NCBI RefSeq assembly: GCF_030463565.1
Contig: NC_134659.1
Span: 7,572,511 to 7,636,510, forward strand
DNA: 64,000 nt
Direction of reading: 5' to 3'
Source of the DNA: Pelecanus crispus
Taxonomy: Eukaryota > Chordata > Aves > Pelecaniformes > Pelecanidae
Shown in pieces: positions 26,581-40,000 of the stretch. The first letter of the stretch is position 1. The number at the start of each line of letters is the position of its first letter. Both the position numbers and the translations under genes were made by a program. The notes under the pieces are model-generated. The model ran no database searches. It was not told where the DNA came from and saw only the letters and a program-made list of their open reading frames with translations.

Positions 26581-27935
26581 TAGGTGCTGGTGGCCCTGGG
26601 GGGTCCCCCCCCATTTCAGTGCCCAGCGTCACCCCCTGAGCCGGGGGTCCCCCCCTATACCCTGTGGGTGCTGGTGGCCTTGGGGGGGTCCCCCCCATTT
26701 CAGTGCCCAGCATCACCCCCCGAGCTGGGGGTCCCCCCCCTATACCCTGTAGGTGCTGGTGGCCCTGGGGGGGGCTCCCCCCCATCCCCTGTGGGTGCTG
26801 GTGGCCCTGGGGAGGGTCCCCCCCCCCCCATCCCCTATAGGTGCTGGTGGCCCTAGGGGTCCCCCCCTTTTTCATTGCCCAGCGTCACCCCCCCGAGCTG
26901 GGGGACCCCCCTATACCCTGTGGGTGCTGGTGGCCCTGGGGGGGTCCCCCATTTCACTGCCCAGCAATCACACCCCAAGCTGGGGGTCCCCCCCATACCC
27001 TGTAGGTGCTGGTGGCCCCTGGGGGTCCCCCCCATACCCTGTGGGTGCTGGTGGCCCTGGGGGGGTCCCCCCATTTCAGTGCCCAGCATCACCCCCTGAG
27101 CTGGGGGTCCCCCCCTATACCCTGTGGGTGCTGGTGGCCCTGGGGAAGGTCTCCCCCCCCATCCCCTATGGGTGCTGGTGGCCCTGGGGGGTCCCCCCAT
27201 TTCAGTGCCCAGCATCACCCCCCGAGCCAGGGGTCCCCCCCATTCCCTGTGGGTGCTGGTGGCCCTGGGGGGGTCCCCCCCATTTCAGTGCCCAGCATCA
27301 CACCCCGAGCCGGGGGTCCCCCCCAATTCCCTGTGGGTGCTGGTGGCCCTGGGGAGGGTCCCCCCCTATTTCACTGCCCAGCATCACACCCCCGAGCCGG
27401 GGGTCCCCCGTATACCCTGTGGGTGCTGGTGGCCCTGGGGGGGGTCCCCCCCATTTCAGTGCCCAGCATCACACCCCGAGCTGGGGGTCCCCCGCTATAC
27501 CTTGTGGGTGCTGGTGGCCCTGGGGAGGGTCCCCCCCCCATCCCCTATGGGTGCTGGTGGCCCTGGGGGGGTCCCCCCATTTCAGTGCCCAGCATCACCC
27601 CCTGAGCTGGGGGTCCCCCCCTATACCCTGTGGGTGCTGGTGGCCCTGGGGAAGGTCTCCCCCCCCATCCCCTATGGGTGCTGGTGGCCCTGGGGGGTCC
27701 CCCCATTTCAGTGCCCAGCATCACCCCCCGAGCCAGGGGTCCCCCCCATTCCCTGTGGGTGCTGGTGGCCCTGGGGGGGTCCCCCCCATTTCAGTGCCCA
27801 GCATCACACCCCGAGCCGGGGGTCCCCCCCCAATTCCCTGTGGGTGCTGGTGGCCCTGGGGAGGGTCCCCCCCCCCATCCCCTATGGGTACTGGTGGCCC
27901 TGGGGGGGTCCCCCCATTTCAGTGCCCAGCGTCAC
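26580..27935. repeat. GGTGCTGGTGGCCCTGG minisatellite with higher-order repeats
   Basis: Units alternate GGTGCTGGTGGCCCTGG, a G/C-run, CCCATTTCAGTGCCCAGC and ATCACCCCCYGAGC. Basic spacing is about 45 and 85 bp. A block containing GGGGAAGGTCTCCC recurs at 27,138 and 27,641, a higher-order period of about 503 bp. Lies just beyond the last ATXN7L2 exon found, probably within its final intron. Confidence 0.92.
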
Positions 27936-28042
27936 CCCCCCGACACCGCTCTGCACCCCCCAGAGCACCCCAATACCCGCTCCCACCCCCACCAGCTCAG
28001 CAGAGACCCCCCCGCCCAGCACCCCCCCCAGCTCAGCCCTAC

Positions 28043-31000
28043 CTTCAGGGCACTCCGCTTCTCCTCGAAGCCCGGGGGGGTCCCGGTTTCTTCCTGCGGA
28101 CGGAGCCCCCCGAGTCGGGGGGGGCCGGGCCGGGGGGCGGCGGCGGGGGCCGGGCAGAGGGGGCGCAGGCTTGGGCTTGACAGGCCGGCAATACGTGGCC
28201 GCGTTCTTACGCTTCTTGACCTCGTCCTCGGAGATACAACGCGGGGGGGGCGGCGGCACCCCCGGCCCGTGCAGCGGCGAGCCTCGGGGGTCCACGGCGG
28301 GGGGGCTGCGGCAGTCCGGGGGGGCGAGCCGTTTCACCCGCGTCGTACCGTTGAGGACGGCGGCGGAGGAAGAAGAAGCCGGGCAACCCGGAGGGGTGGG
28401 TTTCGTCTTGCCGGGGGGAGCCGAAACCTGGCAGCCGGGGTTTTTGCTTTTGCCCCCGTCCCCCGAACAGGTCCGTTTATAGGGGGGGGCCGCCAGCGGC
28501 GAGAGGGGGCTTGCGTTTGCGGGTATCCGGATCCATCCCGCCGGCTGCTTCCCGGGCTCGGGAAGATTTGCTGGCCTTGGTGGAAGGCAACTTGCTGAAG
28601 GAGGGCGAGGGGATGTTGGCGGGCAGCGGGGAGGTGATGGACTGGCTGCCGCCCCCCCCGCACTCGGGCTGGCTGCAGGCGGCCGCGGCGTGGGGGGACC
28701 CCACCGTGTAGTTGAGGCTGGCGGGGACCCGGCCCTCCCGGGTGCCGGGGGGGGCCGCCGATGACGGGGAGGGCCGGGGCGGCGGGGAGGGGGCGGCGGG
28801 GCCGCAGGGGGGAGCGGCGGGGCTGGGGGGCGCCGGGGGGGGGTGCAGAGGGGGCTCGGCGGCTGGAGGGATCTTCCTGCGGGAGGGGAGGGGAAGGGTG
28901 AGACGGGACCCCCCCCAAATCTCTGCTCCCATCCCTGCATCCCCACTACCTGCCCCCCCACTTCAGATGTGGAGGGGTTGAGATGGGACCCCCCCCCCCC
29001 CAAATCCCTGCTCCCATCCCTGACCCCTTCCATGTGTCCCCCAGTTAAGGCAGGGAGGGTTGAGATGGGACCCCCCCCCCCAAATCCCTGCTCCCATCCC
29101 TGACCCCTGATGCCATCCCTCCTGATTCAGGTGCGGAGGGGTGAGATGGGGCCCCCCCCAAATCTCCGCTCCCATCCCTGCATCCCCTCTACGTACCCCC
29201 CCGATTTAGGTGGGGAGGGGTGAGATGGGGCCCCCCCCAAATCTCCGCTCCCATCCCTGCATCCCCTCTACGTACCCCCCCGATTAGGTGGGAGGGGTGA
29301 GATGGGGCCCCCCCAAATCTCCGCTCCCATCCCTGCATCCCCTCTACGTACCCCCCCCGATTTAGGTGCGGAGGGGTGAGATGGGGCCCCCCCAAATCTC
29401 CGCTCCCATCCCTGCATCCCCTCTATGTACCCCCCCGATTTAGGTGGGGAGGGGTGAGATGGGGGCCCCCCCCAAATCTCCGCTCCCATCCCTGCATCCC
29501 CTCTACGTACCCCCCCGATTTAGATGCGGAGGGGTGAGATGGGGCCCCCCAAATCTCCGCTCCCATCCCTGCATCCCCTCTACGTACCCCCCCCGATTTA
29601 GGTGGGGAGGGGTGAGATGGGGCCCCCCCCAAATCTCCGCTCCCATCCCTGACCCCTGATGCCATCCCTCCTGATTCAGGTGCGGAGGGGTGAGATGGGG
29701 CCCCCCCAAATCTCCGCTCCCATCCCTGCATCCCCTCTACGTACCCCCCCCGATTTAGGTGCGGAGGGGTGAGATGGGGCCCCCCCAAATCTCCGCTCCC
29801 ATCCCTGCATCCCCTCTATGTACCCCCCCGATTTAGGTGGGGAGGGGTGAGATGGGGCCCCCCCCAAATCTCCGCTCCCATCCCTGCATCCCCTCTACGT
29901 ACCCCCCCGATTTAGATGCGGAGGGGTGAGATGGGGCCCCCCAAATCTCCGCTCCCATCCCTGCATCCCCTCTACGTACCCCCCCCGATTTAGGTGGGGA
30001 GGGGTGAGATGGGGCCCCCCCCAAATCTCCGCTCCCATCCCTGACCCCTGATGCCATCCCTCCTGATTCAGGTGCGGAGGGGTGAGATGGGGCCCCCCCA
30101 AATCCCCCGCTCCCATCCCTGCATCCCCTCTACGTACCCCCCCGATTTAGGTGGGGAGGGGTGAGATGGGGCCCCCCCAAATCTCCGCTCCCATCCCTGC
30201 ATCCCCTCTACGTACCCCCCCGATTTAGGTGGGGAGGGGTGAGATGGGGCCCCCCCAAATCTCCGCTCCCATCCCTGCATCCCCTCTACGTACCCCCCCG
30301 ATTTAGGTGGGGGAGGGGTGAGATGGGGCCCCCCCAAATCTCCGCTCCCATCCCTGACCCCTGATGCCATCCCTCCTGATTCAGGTGCGGAGGGGTGAGA
30401 TGGGGCCCCCCCCAAATCTCCGCTCCCATCCCTGCATCCCCTCTATGTACCCCCCCCGATTTAGGTGGGGAGGGGTGAGATGGGGCCCCCCCAAATCCCC
30501 GCTCCCATCCCTGCATCCCCTCTACGTACCCCCCCGATTTAGGTGGGGAGGGGTGAGATGGGGCCCCCCCAAATCTCCGCTCCCATCCCTGCATCCCCTC
30601 TACGTACCCCCCCGATTTAGGTGGGGAGGGGTGAGATGGGGCCCCCCCAAATCTCCGCTCCCATCCCTGCATCCCCTCTACGTACCCCCCCGATTTAGGT
30701 GGGGAGGGGTGAGATGGGGCCCCCCCAAATCTCCGCTCCCATCCCTGCATCCCCTCTACGTACCCCCCCGATTTAGATGCGGAGGGGTGAGATGGGGCCC
30801 CCCAAATCTCCGCTCCCATCCCTGCATCCCCTCTACGTACCCCCCCGATTTAGGTGGGGAGGGGTGAGATGGGGCCCCCCCAAATCTCCGCTCCCATCCC
30901 TGCATCCCCTCTACGTACCCCCCCGATTTAGGTGGGGAGGGGTGAGATGGGGCCCCCCCAAATCTCCGCTCCCATCCCTGCATCCCCTCTACGTACCCCC

Positions 31001-34000
31001 CCCGATTTAGGTGGGGAGGGGTGAGATGGGCCCCCCCAAATCTCCGCTCCCATCCCTGCATCCCCTCTACGTACCCCCCCGATTTAGGTGGGGAGGGGTG
31101 AGATGGGGCCCCCCCAAATCCCCGCTCCCATCCCTGCATCCCCTCTACGTACCCCCCCGATTTAGGTGGGGAGGGGTGAGATGGGGCCCCCCCAAATCTC
31201 CGCTCCCATCCCTGCATCCCCTCTACGTACCCCCCCGATTTAGATGCGGAGGGGTGAGATGGGGCCCCCCAAATCCCCGCCCCCATCCCTGCATCCCCAC
31301 TACGTGCCCCCCCAGTTAAGGCGGGGAGGGTTGAGATGAGACCCCCCCCAAATCCCTGCTCCCATCCCTGACCCCTGCTACGTGCCCCCCCACTTCAGGT
31401 GCAGAGGGGTTCAGACAGGTCCCCCCCAAATCTCCGCTCCCATCCCTGCATCCCCTCTACGTACCCCCCCGATTTAGGTGCGGAGGGGTGAGATGGGGCC
31501 CCCCCAAATCTCCGCTCCCATCCCTGCATCCCCTCTACGTACCCCCCCGATTTAGGTGGGGAGGGGTGAGATGGGGCCCCCCCAAATCCCCGCTCCCATC
31601 CCTGCATCCCCTCTACGTACCCCCCCGATTTAGGTGGGGAGGGGTGAGATGGGGCCCCCCCAAATCCCCGCTCCCATCCCTGCATCCCCTCTACGTACCC
31701 CCCCGATTTAGGTGGGGAGGGGTGAGATGGGGCCCCCCCAAATCCCCGCTCCCATCCCTGACCCCTGCTATGTGCCCCCCCACTTCAGATGTGGAGGGGT
31801 TGAGACGGGACCCCCCCCAAATCCCCACTCCCATCCCTGACCCCTGCCATGTCCCCCCACACCTCAGGTGCAGAGGGGTGAGATGGGACCCCCCCCCCAA
31901 ATCTCTGCTCCCATCCCTGCATCCCCACTACATGCCCCCCAATTCGGATGTGGAGGGGTTGAGATGGGACCCCCCCAAATCCCTGCTCTAATCCTTGCCC
32001 CCCTGATGCCATCCCTCCCGATTCAGGGGGGGAGGGTTGAGATGGGACCCCCCCAAATCCCTGCTCCCATCCCTGCATCCCCACTACGTACCCCGCAAAT
32101 TTAGGTGGGGAGGGTTGAGACGGGACCCCCCCACATCCCCGCTCCCATCCCTGACCCCTGCCACGTCCCCCCCTAATTCAGATGTGGAGGGTTGAGACGG
32201 GACCCCCCCCACATCCCCACTCCCACCCTTGCCCCCCCAATTCAGCTACACCCCCTCCACACCAGGACCCTGGGGAGGGCAACCCCCACCTTGGGGCCGG
32301 GTGCCTTTGCACCCCAGCACCCAGCGGCACCCCCTGGCACCCAGCAGCAGCCCCCGGCCCCCCCCCAGCACCCCCCAGCACCCCCCAGCCCCCCTCACCT
32401 CCACATGTGGGAGCTGCGGTGCCGCTCCAGCATGGAGCCAGCACCCAGCAGCACCCCCAGCACCCCCCAGTACCCCCCAGCACCCCCCGGCCCCCCTCAC
32501 CTCCACATGTGGGAGCTGAGGTACCGCTCCAGCATGGAGCCCAGCACCCAGCAGCACCCCCAGCACCCCCAGCACCCCCTGGCACCCAGCAGCACCCTCC
32601 AGCCCCCCCCAGCACCCCCCAGCACCCCCTGGCACCCAGCAGCACCCTCCAGCCCCCCCCAGCACCCCTTGGCCCCCCTCACCACCATATGTGGGAGCTG
32701 AGGTGCCGCTCCAGCATGGAGCCAGCACCCAGCAGCACCCCCAGCACCCCCTGGCACCCAGCAGCACCCTCCAGGCCCCCCCCAGCACCCCCCAGCCCCC
32801 CTCACCTCCACATGTGGGAGCTGCAGTGCCGCTCCAGCATGGAGCCCAGCACCCAGCAGCACTCCCAGCACCCCCCAGCACCCCCAGTACCCCCCAGCAC
32901 CCCCCGGCCCCCGTCACCTCCACATGTGGGAGCTGAGGTGCCGCTCCAGCATGGAGACCAGCACCCCCAGCACCCCCAGTACCCCCTGGCACCCAGCAGC
33001 ACCCTCCAGCCCCCCCCAGCACCCCCCGGCCCCCCTCACCACCACATGTGGGAGCTGCGGTGCCGCTCCAGCATGGAGACCAGCACCCCCAGCACCCAGC
33101 AGCCCCCCCAGCACCCCCCGGCCCCCCTCACCTCCACATGTGGGAGCTGAGGTGCCGCTCCAGCATGGAGCCCAGCGCCGAGCAGAAGCGGTCGAGCCGC
33201 CGGTTGAAGACGTAACAGCGGTGCAGAACTGCGGGGGGGGGGGACACACATGGTCACACCCCAAAACCTCCCCCCCGCAACCCGGAGCATCCCACCCGGC
33301 ACGGGGCCGGCAGCGGGATGCAGCTGGGTGGGCTCCCGGTGGGGTTTTGGGACCCCCCCCTCCAAATCCCTGCTCCCTTCCCTGCATCCCCACTACGTGC
33401 ACCCGCAGTTCAGGTGGGGAGGGGCGAGATGGGACCCCCCCAAATCTCCGCTCCCATCCCTGACCCCTGCTATGTGCCCCCCCCCCACTTCAGGTGTGCA
33501 GGGGTTGAGACAGGACCCCCCCAAATCCCTGCTCCCATCCCTGCATCCCCACTATGTGCCCCCCCATTTCAGGTGGGAAGGGTTGAGATGGGGCCCCCCC
33601 AAATCCCTGCTCCCATCCCCGACCCCTGCTATGTGCCCCCCCAATTCAGGTGTGCAGGGGTTGAGATGGGGCCCCCCCAAATCCCCGCTCCCATCCCTGC
33701 ATCCCCACTATGTGCCCCCCCATTTCAGGTGGAAGGGTTGAGATGGGGCCCCCCCAAATCCCTGCTCCCATCCCTGACCCCTGCTATGTGCCCCCCCCCC
33801 CCACTTCAGGTGTGCAGGGGTTGAGACAGGACCCCCCCAAATCCCCGCTCCCATCCCTGCATCCCCACTACGTGCCCCCCAACTTCAGGTGGGAAGGGTT
33901 GAGATGGGACCCCCCCCAAATCCCCGCTCCCATCCCTGACCCCTGCCGCGTGCCCCCCCCCACTTCAGGTGTGCAGGGGTTGAGATGGGGCCCCCCCAAA

Positions 34001-37000
34001 TCCCTGCTCCCATCCCTGCATCCCCACTATGTGCCCCCCCAGTTCAGGTGGGAAGGGTTGAGATGGGGCCCCCCCAAATCCCTGCTCCCATCCCTGACCC
34101 CTGCTATGTGCCCCCCCATTTCAGGTGGGAAGAGGTTGAGACGGGGACCCCCGAAATCCCTGCTCCCATCCCTGCATCCCCACTACGTGCCCCCCAACTT
34201 CAGGTGGGAAGGGTTGAGACAGGACCCCCCCAAATCTCCGCTCCCATCCCTGACCCCTGCTATGTGCCCCCCCCACTTCAGGTGTGCAGGGGTTGAGACG
34301 GGACCCCCCCAAATCCCCGCTCCCATCCCTGCATCCCCACTATGTGCCCCCCAATTCAGGTGCGGAGGGGTGAGATGGGACCCCCCAAATCCCCGCTCCC
34401 ATCCCTGCATCCCCACTACGCGCCCCCCCCCAACTCAGGCGCGGAGGGGTTGAGACGGGACCCCCCCCCACCCTGGGGTGCCCCCTCACTCACCGCCTGG
34501 GGCCGCGGCGGGCGCGTGGGGGGGCCGGGGGGGCTCCTCGCCCCCCTCCTCCTCGCTCTCCTCGCTCGACACCCGGTTGCCCCCCTTGGGCAGGGGGAAG
34601 GGGAACACCCCCGTGCCCCCCTCCCCGCAGGCGGCCGGCGCGTCCTCGGCGTCGCTGTCGGAGGAGAGCCGGGCCCTGCGCCGGCGGGCGGGGGTGAGAG
34701 ATTTTTGGGGTGCCCGAAGCGGGGGGTGCCGTGTCGTGTCCCCCCCCCCCCCCGCCGCCGCCGGGGTCCTCACCTGGGGAGCGGGCAGTGGGCGTGGGGC
34801 AGCTTGGCTCGGCACGGGGAGGTGCTGGGGGGGGCCGGCGGGGGTCTGCGGCAGCGAGGAGGGGTCCTGCTGGAGGGGGGGCAGCGGGTCCTTGCCGGGG
34901 GGGCTCCTCTCTTTTGGGGAGTCACCCTTGCGGGAGCTGGCCTTCAGCTCGGCCACCAGCACGTCAAAGTCCTTGGCCCGGCCCCGCACCTCGCGGCGCT
35001 GGTGAACCGAGTGGATCTGTGCCGGGCGACAGCGGCGAGGCGGGGGGTCAGGCTCAAGAAAAACACCCGCCGGGACCCCCCACCTCTCAACCACCCCCAA
35101 GCAGGATGACGGTGCCCCCCCCCTCCCCCGGTACCTTGCAGGTCAGCAAGCGGGTGCAGATTTTCTTGGTGTCGGGGTTGAGCACGCCGCACTGCCGGTT
35201 CAGGTCGCACTCCTTGCCTGCGGGCAGAGGAAGGCAGCGGGATGCCGGGGGGGCCCGGGGGGCCGAGCGGCGTCGGGGGCAGAGGGGGGAAGCCCCCCGC
35301 CCCCCCGCCATGTCCAGCCCCGGTCGAGGTTCCCGTGGACGGTGGGATGAGAGCGGCGGCGGCGGGGCGGGGGGCTCCAGCGGCTGCGGTGGGGGGGGGG
35401 GGGCACGGCGTCACCGGGCCCACCGCCGGCCGGCCGTGGGGCGGGGGGCTCTGTGGGGTGACCCCAGCCCACCCGGGCCAGGGCTGGCGATGGAGACCCC
35501 CCGCTTCTCGCAGCGAGAGGCCGCTGCGTCCGCCCGACTCCCGTTTCTGCGCGGGAGTTGCGGGGCGGGGGGACAGGGACGGGACGACACAACCGGGAGA
35601 TTGGGGGTGGGGGGTGGGGGGGGGTGGGATTCAACCCTGGCTCACGCTCTTGCCGCACGCCGCCACCGCCGCCGTTTCCTCCGGGCCAGCCGGCACCGCG
35701 GGCAGAGACCCTAAACCTGCCGGGTGAACGGAGCTGCGGTCAGGGCACGGCTCCCCCGGCTGCGGGAGGAAGAGGTGGGAGCTGCCCCCTCGGTACCTAC
35801 CCCGCTGCCAGGCCCGGCCGCCGCAATAACGGGACCAGGATGCCGCGCCGGGACGCGGTGCCGCGTGGCGCCCACCTGCCGCCCCCACCCCGCCGCCGGC
35901 ACGGAAAGGGGGACTCACGCGCCAGCTTCTTGTGGGACCTGGGGGGCGGCTTGGAGGCACCCGCGTCCTTCTCCCCCGGGGCGGGCGCGCTCTCCGGTTT
36001 GCACCCGGGGCCGTCGGCGGGCATCGCCGAATCCCCCCCGACCCCGGCCGACGCCGGGGGCTCTTTGGGCACCGCGGCGGCGGCGGGTTTCCCCAAGGGT
36101 TCCTTGGTGGGTACGGCTTTGGGGGGCACCTTGATCCCGTGCCCGTCTGCTTTGGGAATGCTGGGAATCTTCTCCAGGTTGACCACGGGCACGAACAAGC
36201 TGGGGAGAGAATTTAGGGGTGGGGGGGGGGGGCGGGGGTCAGCGCGGCCGCGCGGCGGGGAAGGGGCCGAGCCGCCCGTCCCGGCGCTCACCAGAGGTTG
36301 TCCTTGTCCGGTCGCTCGGGCAGGGCCTGGACTCGCCCGCGGGCGCCGGGGGGCTTCTCCCGCAGCGCCTTGGCCGCGCCGGGGGTCCCGCCGGCCGCCG
36401 GTTGCCCGTTGACGGCGGCGTGGCACTTGGTGGCGGCGGTGGCGGCGGCGGCGCGGGCGTACAGCTTGCTGAGCGGGCCGTGGCGGCGTTCTGCCGGGAC
36501 AGGGCGGGATGGGGAGGGCGCGTGGCGGGGGGAAAGCCCGGCGTTAGCCACCGCCACCAGCCCCCCAACCCGGGCTGTGCCGGCACCGCCAGCCCCGGCT
36601 GCGCTCCCACATCCCTCCCGACGCCGGAGGGGATGCCGTGGGGGGGGGATAGCCGCGCCCGGAGCCGCCCCCGGCTCACCGCAGTGCTTCTGGAAGGCCT
36701 GGGGCTTCACCACCTGGCTGCAGTGGTTGCAAACCACCAGGTAAAACTCGTCGTGCGCCGGGCAGTGGCCGAAGATGTTCATGTCTGCGGGGCGAGAGTT
36801 CGGTGAGCGGTGCGGCACGGCTCCCGCCGGCGCCGGGGGAAGCGTCGCAGCCTGAGGGTCGAGGCCGGAGGGCGAGCACGGCCCCAAAATGCCGGGTTTT
36901 CTCCCCAAAGGAGGGAGCTTACCTTCCTTAATCAGGGTCATGGCGTCCAGCTTCTTGCCGCCGCTCTTCCCGCTCTCCTCCAGCTCCGACCCCGATCCTG

Positions 37001-40000
37001 CCGGAGACAAAAACCCGTCAGCAGCGGCTGGCACGCGGAGGGTCCCGGGCTCCCAGCCATCGAATGCCGCCGGCGCTCCCGGAACAATTAAACTGGCTAA
37101 AATTCAGCAGAAGGACGGATCGGTCGCGGGATTGGGGGTCGGCCCCGCGGCGTGCCATCGCCTCCGAGGTCCCCGTCCCGCCACCCCGCGCCGGACCCTG
37201 CCGACAGCCCAGCACCGGCCCCGTCCTGGCTGGGATGCGACCGGGGTCAGCGCCCGCTGCCCGGGGACACCCCGGGAACACCCCGGGGACACCCCGGGGA
37301 CACCCCATCCTCGCTGGCCGTGCCAGGCGGGTGTCCCGGCCCCAGCCGGCTGCACCAGGCTCTGCTGCGGGGGAACCGGTGTCCACTGGGCCAGTGGTGA
37401 CAGTGTCCTGGCCAGCTGTGCCGTACTGGGTGCCCAGTGCTGTCTGGCTGTGCCATACTGGGTGCCCAGTGCCATCCAGCTGTGCCGTACTGGGTGCCCA
37501 GTGCCATCCAGCTGTGCCGTACTGGGTGCCCAGTCCATCCCCAGTTCTATCAGGCCGTGCCAGACCAGGTGCTCAGTCCTGTCCGGGCTGTGCCAAACTG
37601 GGAGCCCAGTTCCATCCAGCTGTGCCATACTGGGTGCCCAGTCCCGCCCAGCTGTGCCATACTGGACATGCAGTCCTGGCTGCCTGTGCCATACTGGGTG
37701 CCCAGTCCTGTCTGGCCAAGCCATACTGGGTGCCCAGTCCTGCCCAGCTGTGCCATACTGAGTGCCCAGTCCCGTCTGGCCAAGCCACACTGGGTGCCCA
37801 GTCCTGCCCAGCTGTGCCATACTGGGTGCCCAGTCCCGCCCAGCTGTGCCATACTGGATATGCAGTCCTGGCTGCCTGTGCCATACTGGGTGCCCAGTCC
37901 TGTCTGGCCAAGCCATACTGGGTGCCCAGTCCCACCCAGCTGTGCCATACTGGGTGCCCAGTCCCGCCCAGCTGTGCCATACTGGGTGCCCAGTCCTGTC
38001 CAGCTGTGCTATAATGGGTGCCAAGTCCCATACAGTTATGCCGTACTGGGTGCCCAGTCCCACCCAGCTATGCCATACTGGGTGCCCAGTCCCATCCAGT
38101 TATGCTATACTGGGTGCCCAGTCCCGCCCAGCTGTGCAATACTGGGTGCCCAGTCCCATCCGGTTATGCTATACTGGGTGCCCAGTCCTGCCCAGCTGTT
38201 CCATACTGGACATCCAGTCCCATCTGGCTGTGCCATACTGGGTGCCCAGTCCCGTCTGGCCAAGCCATACTGGGTGCCCAGTCCCGCCCAGCTGTGCCAT
38301 ACTGGGTGCCCAGTCCTGTCCAGCTGTGCTATAATGGGTGCCAAGTCCCATACAGTTATGCCGTACTGGGTGCCCAGTCCCATCCAGTTATGCTATACTG
38401 GGTGCCCAGTCCTGCCCAGCTGTGCAATACTGGGTGCCCAGTCCCGCCCAGCTGTGCCATACTGGGTGCCCAGTCCCATCCGGTTATGCTATACTGGGTG
38501 CCCAGTCCTGCCCAGCTGTTCCATACTGGACATCCAGTCCCATCTGGCTGTGCCATACTGGGTGCCCAGTCCCGTCTGGCCAAGCCATACTGGGTGCCCA
38601 GTCCCATCCAGTTATGACATACTGGGTGCCCAGTCCCACCCAGCTGTGCCATGCCGGACATGCAGTCCTGGCTGCCTGTGCCATACTGGGTGCCCAGTCC
38701 CGTCTGGCCAAGCCATATTGGGTGCCCAGTCCCGTCTGGCTGAGCCATACTGGGTGCCCAGTCCCATCCGGCTGAGCCATACTGGGCACCCAGCGGTGCA
38801 CGGCCATGCCAGGAGTGCCTGCACCCATCCAGCCGTGCTGGGAGCCTGCACCGTGCCCGCCAGCTGCCCGGTCCCATCCAAGCCGTGCCTGCCCTGAGGT
38901 GCCCGGTGCGCAGAGCCCGCCGGGGCCGCGCCCGGCTCCCCGGTACCCCGGCACCTGGCACGTGACGCCCGGTTCCCTGCCTAGGGCACCTGGTAGCCAC
39001 TGCCGGGTGCCCGGTGCCCGGTCTGGGGCACCCTGTGCCCTCTGCCTGGTCTGGGGTAATGGCGGCAACCGGTTCCCAGTCTGGGCTACCCAGTTCCCGG
39101 TCCGGGCTACCCAATGCCCACCGCACCCGGGGATATCCGGCACCCGGTAACTGGCTCCCAGTAACGGGTGCAGGGTTCCCAGTGGCCAGACTGGGGTGCC
39201 CGCTGCCAGCTCTGGCTGCCGGGTGCAGAGCACCCGCTGCCCGGTTGCCGGTGCCAGGTTGCTGGTGCCCGGTTCCCGGTTCCCAGTGCTGGGTGCCAGA
39301 TTCCTGGTGCCCACTGCCCAGTGCTGGGTTCCCGGTGCCTGGTTACTGGGTGCCCATTTCCCAGTGCCCGGTTCCCGGTGCTAGGTGCCAGGTTCCTGGT
39401 GCCCAGTTGCCGGTGCCCAGTTCCTGCTGCTGGGTGCCCAGTTCCCAGTGCCCAGTTCCCAGTACTGGATGCCTGGTTCCTGGTGCTGGGTTCCCAGTGC
39501 CTGGTTCCCGGTGCCCAGTGCCCGGTTCCCAGTTCCCTGTGCCCACTGCCCAGTGCAGGGCTCCTGGTGCCCAGTTCCCAGCGCTGGCTGCCCGGTTCCT
39601 GGTGCCCAGTTGCCAGTGCCCAGTTCCTGGTGCTGGGTGCCCAGTTCCCTGTTCCCGGTGCCCACTGCCCAGTGCAGGACTCCCGGGTGCCCGGTTCTGG
39701 GTGCTGGCTGCCAGATTCCCGGTGCCCAGTCACTGCTGCCCAGTTCCCAGTGCCCAGTTCCCAGCGCTGGCTGCCTGGTTCCCGGTTTTGGGTGCCCAGT
39801 TCCCGGTTCCCGGTGCCCAGTCACTGCTGCCCAGTTCCCAGTGCCCAGCGCTGGCTGCCTGGTTCCCGGTTCTGGGTGCCCAGTTCCCGGTTCCCGGTGC
39901 CCAGTCACTGCTGCCCAGTTCCCAGTGCCCAGCGCTGGCTGCCTGGTTCCCGGTTCTGGGTGCCCAGTTCCCGGTTCCCGGTGCCCAGTCACTGCTGCCC

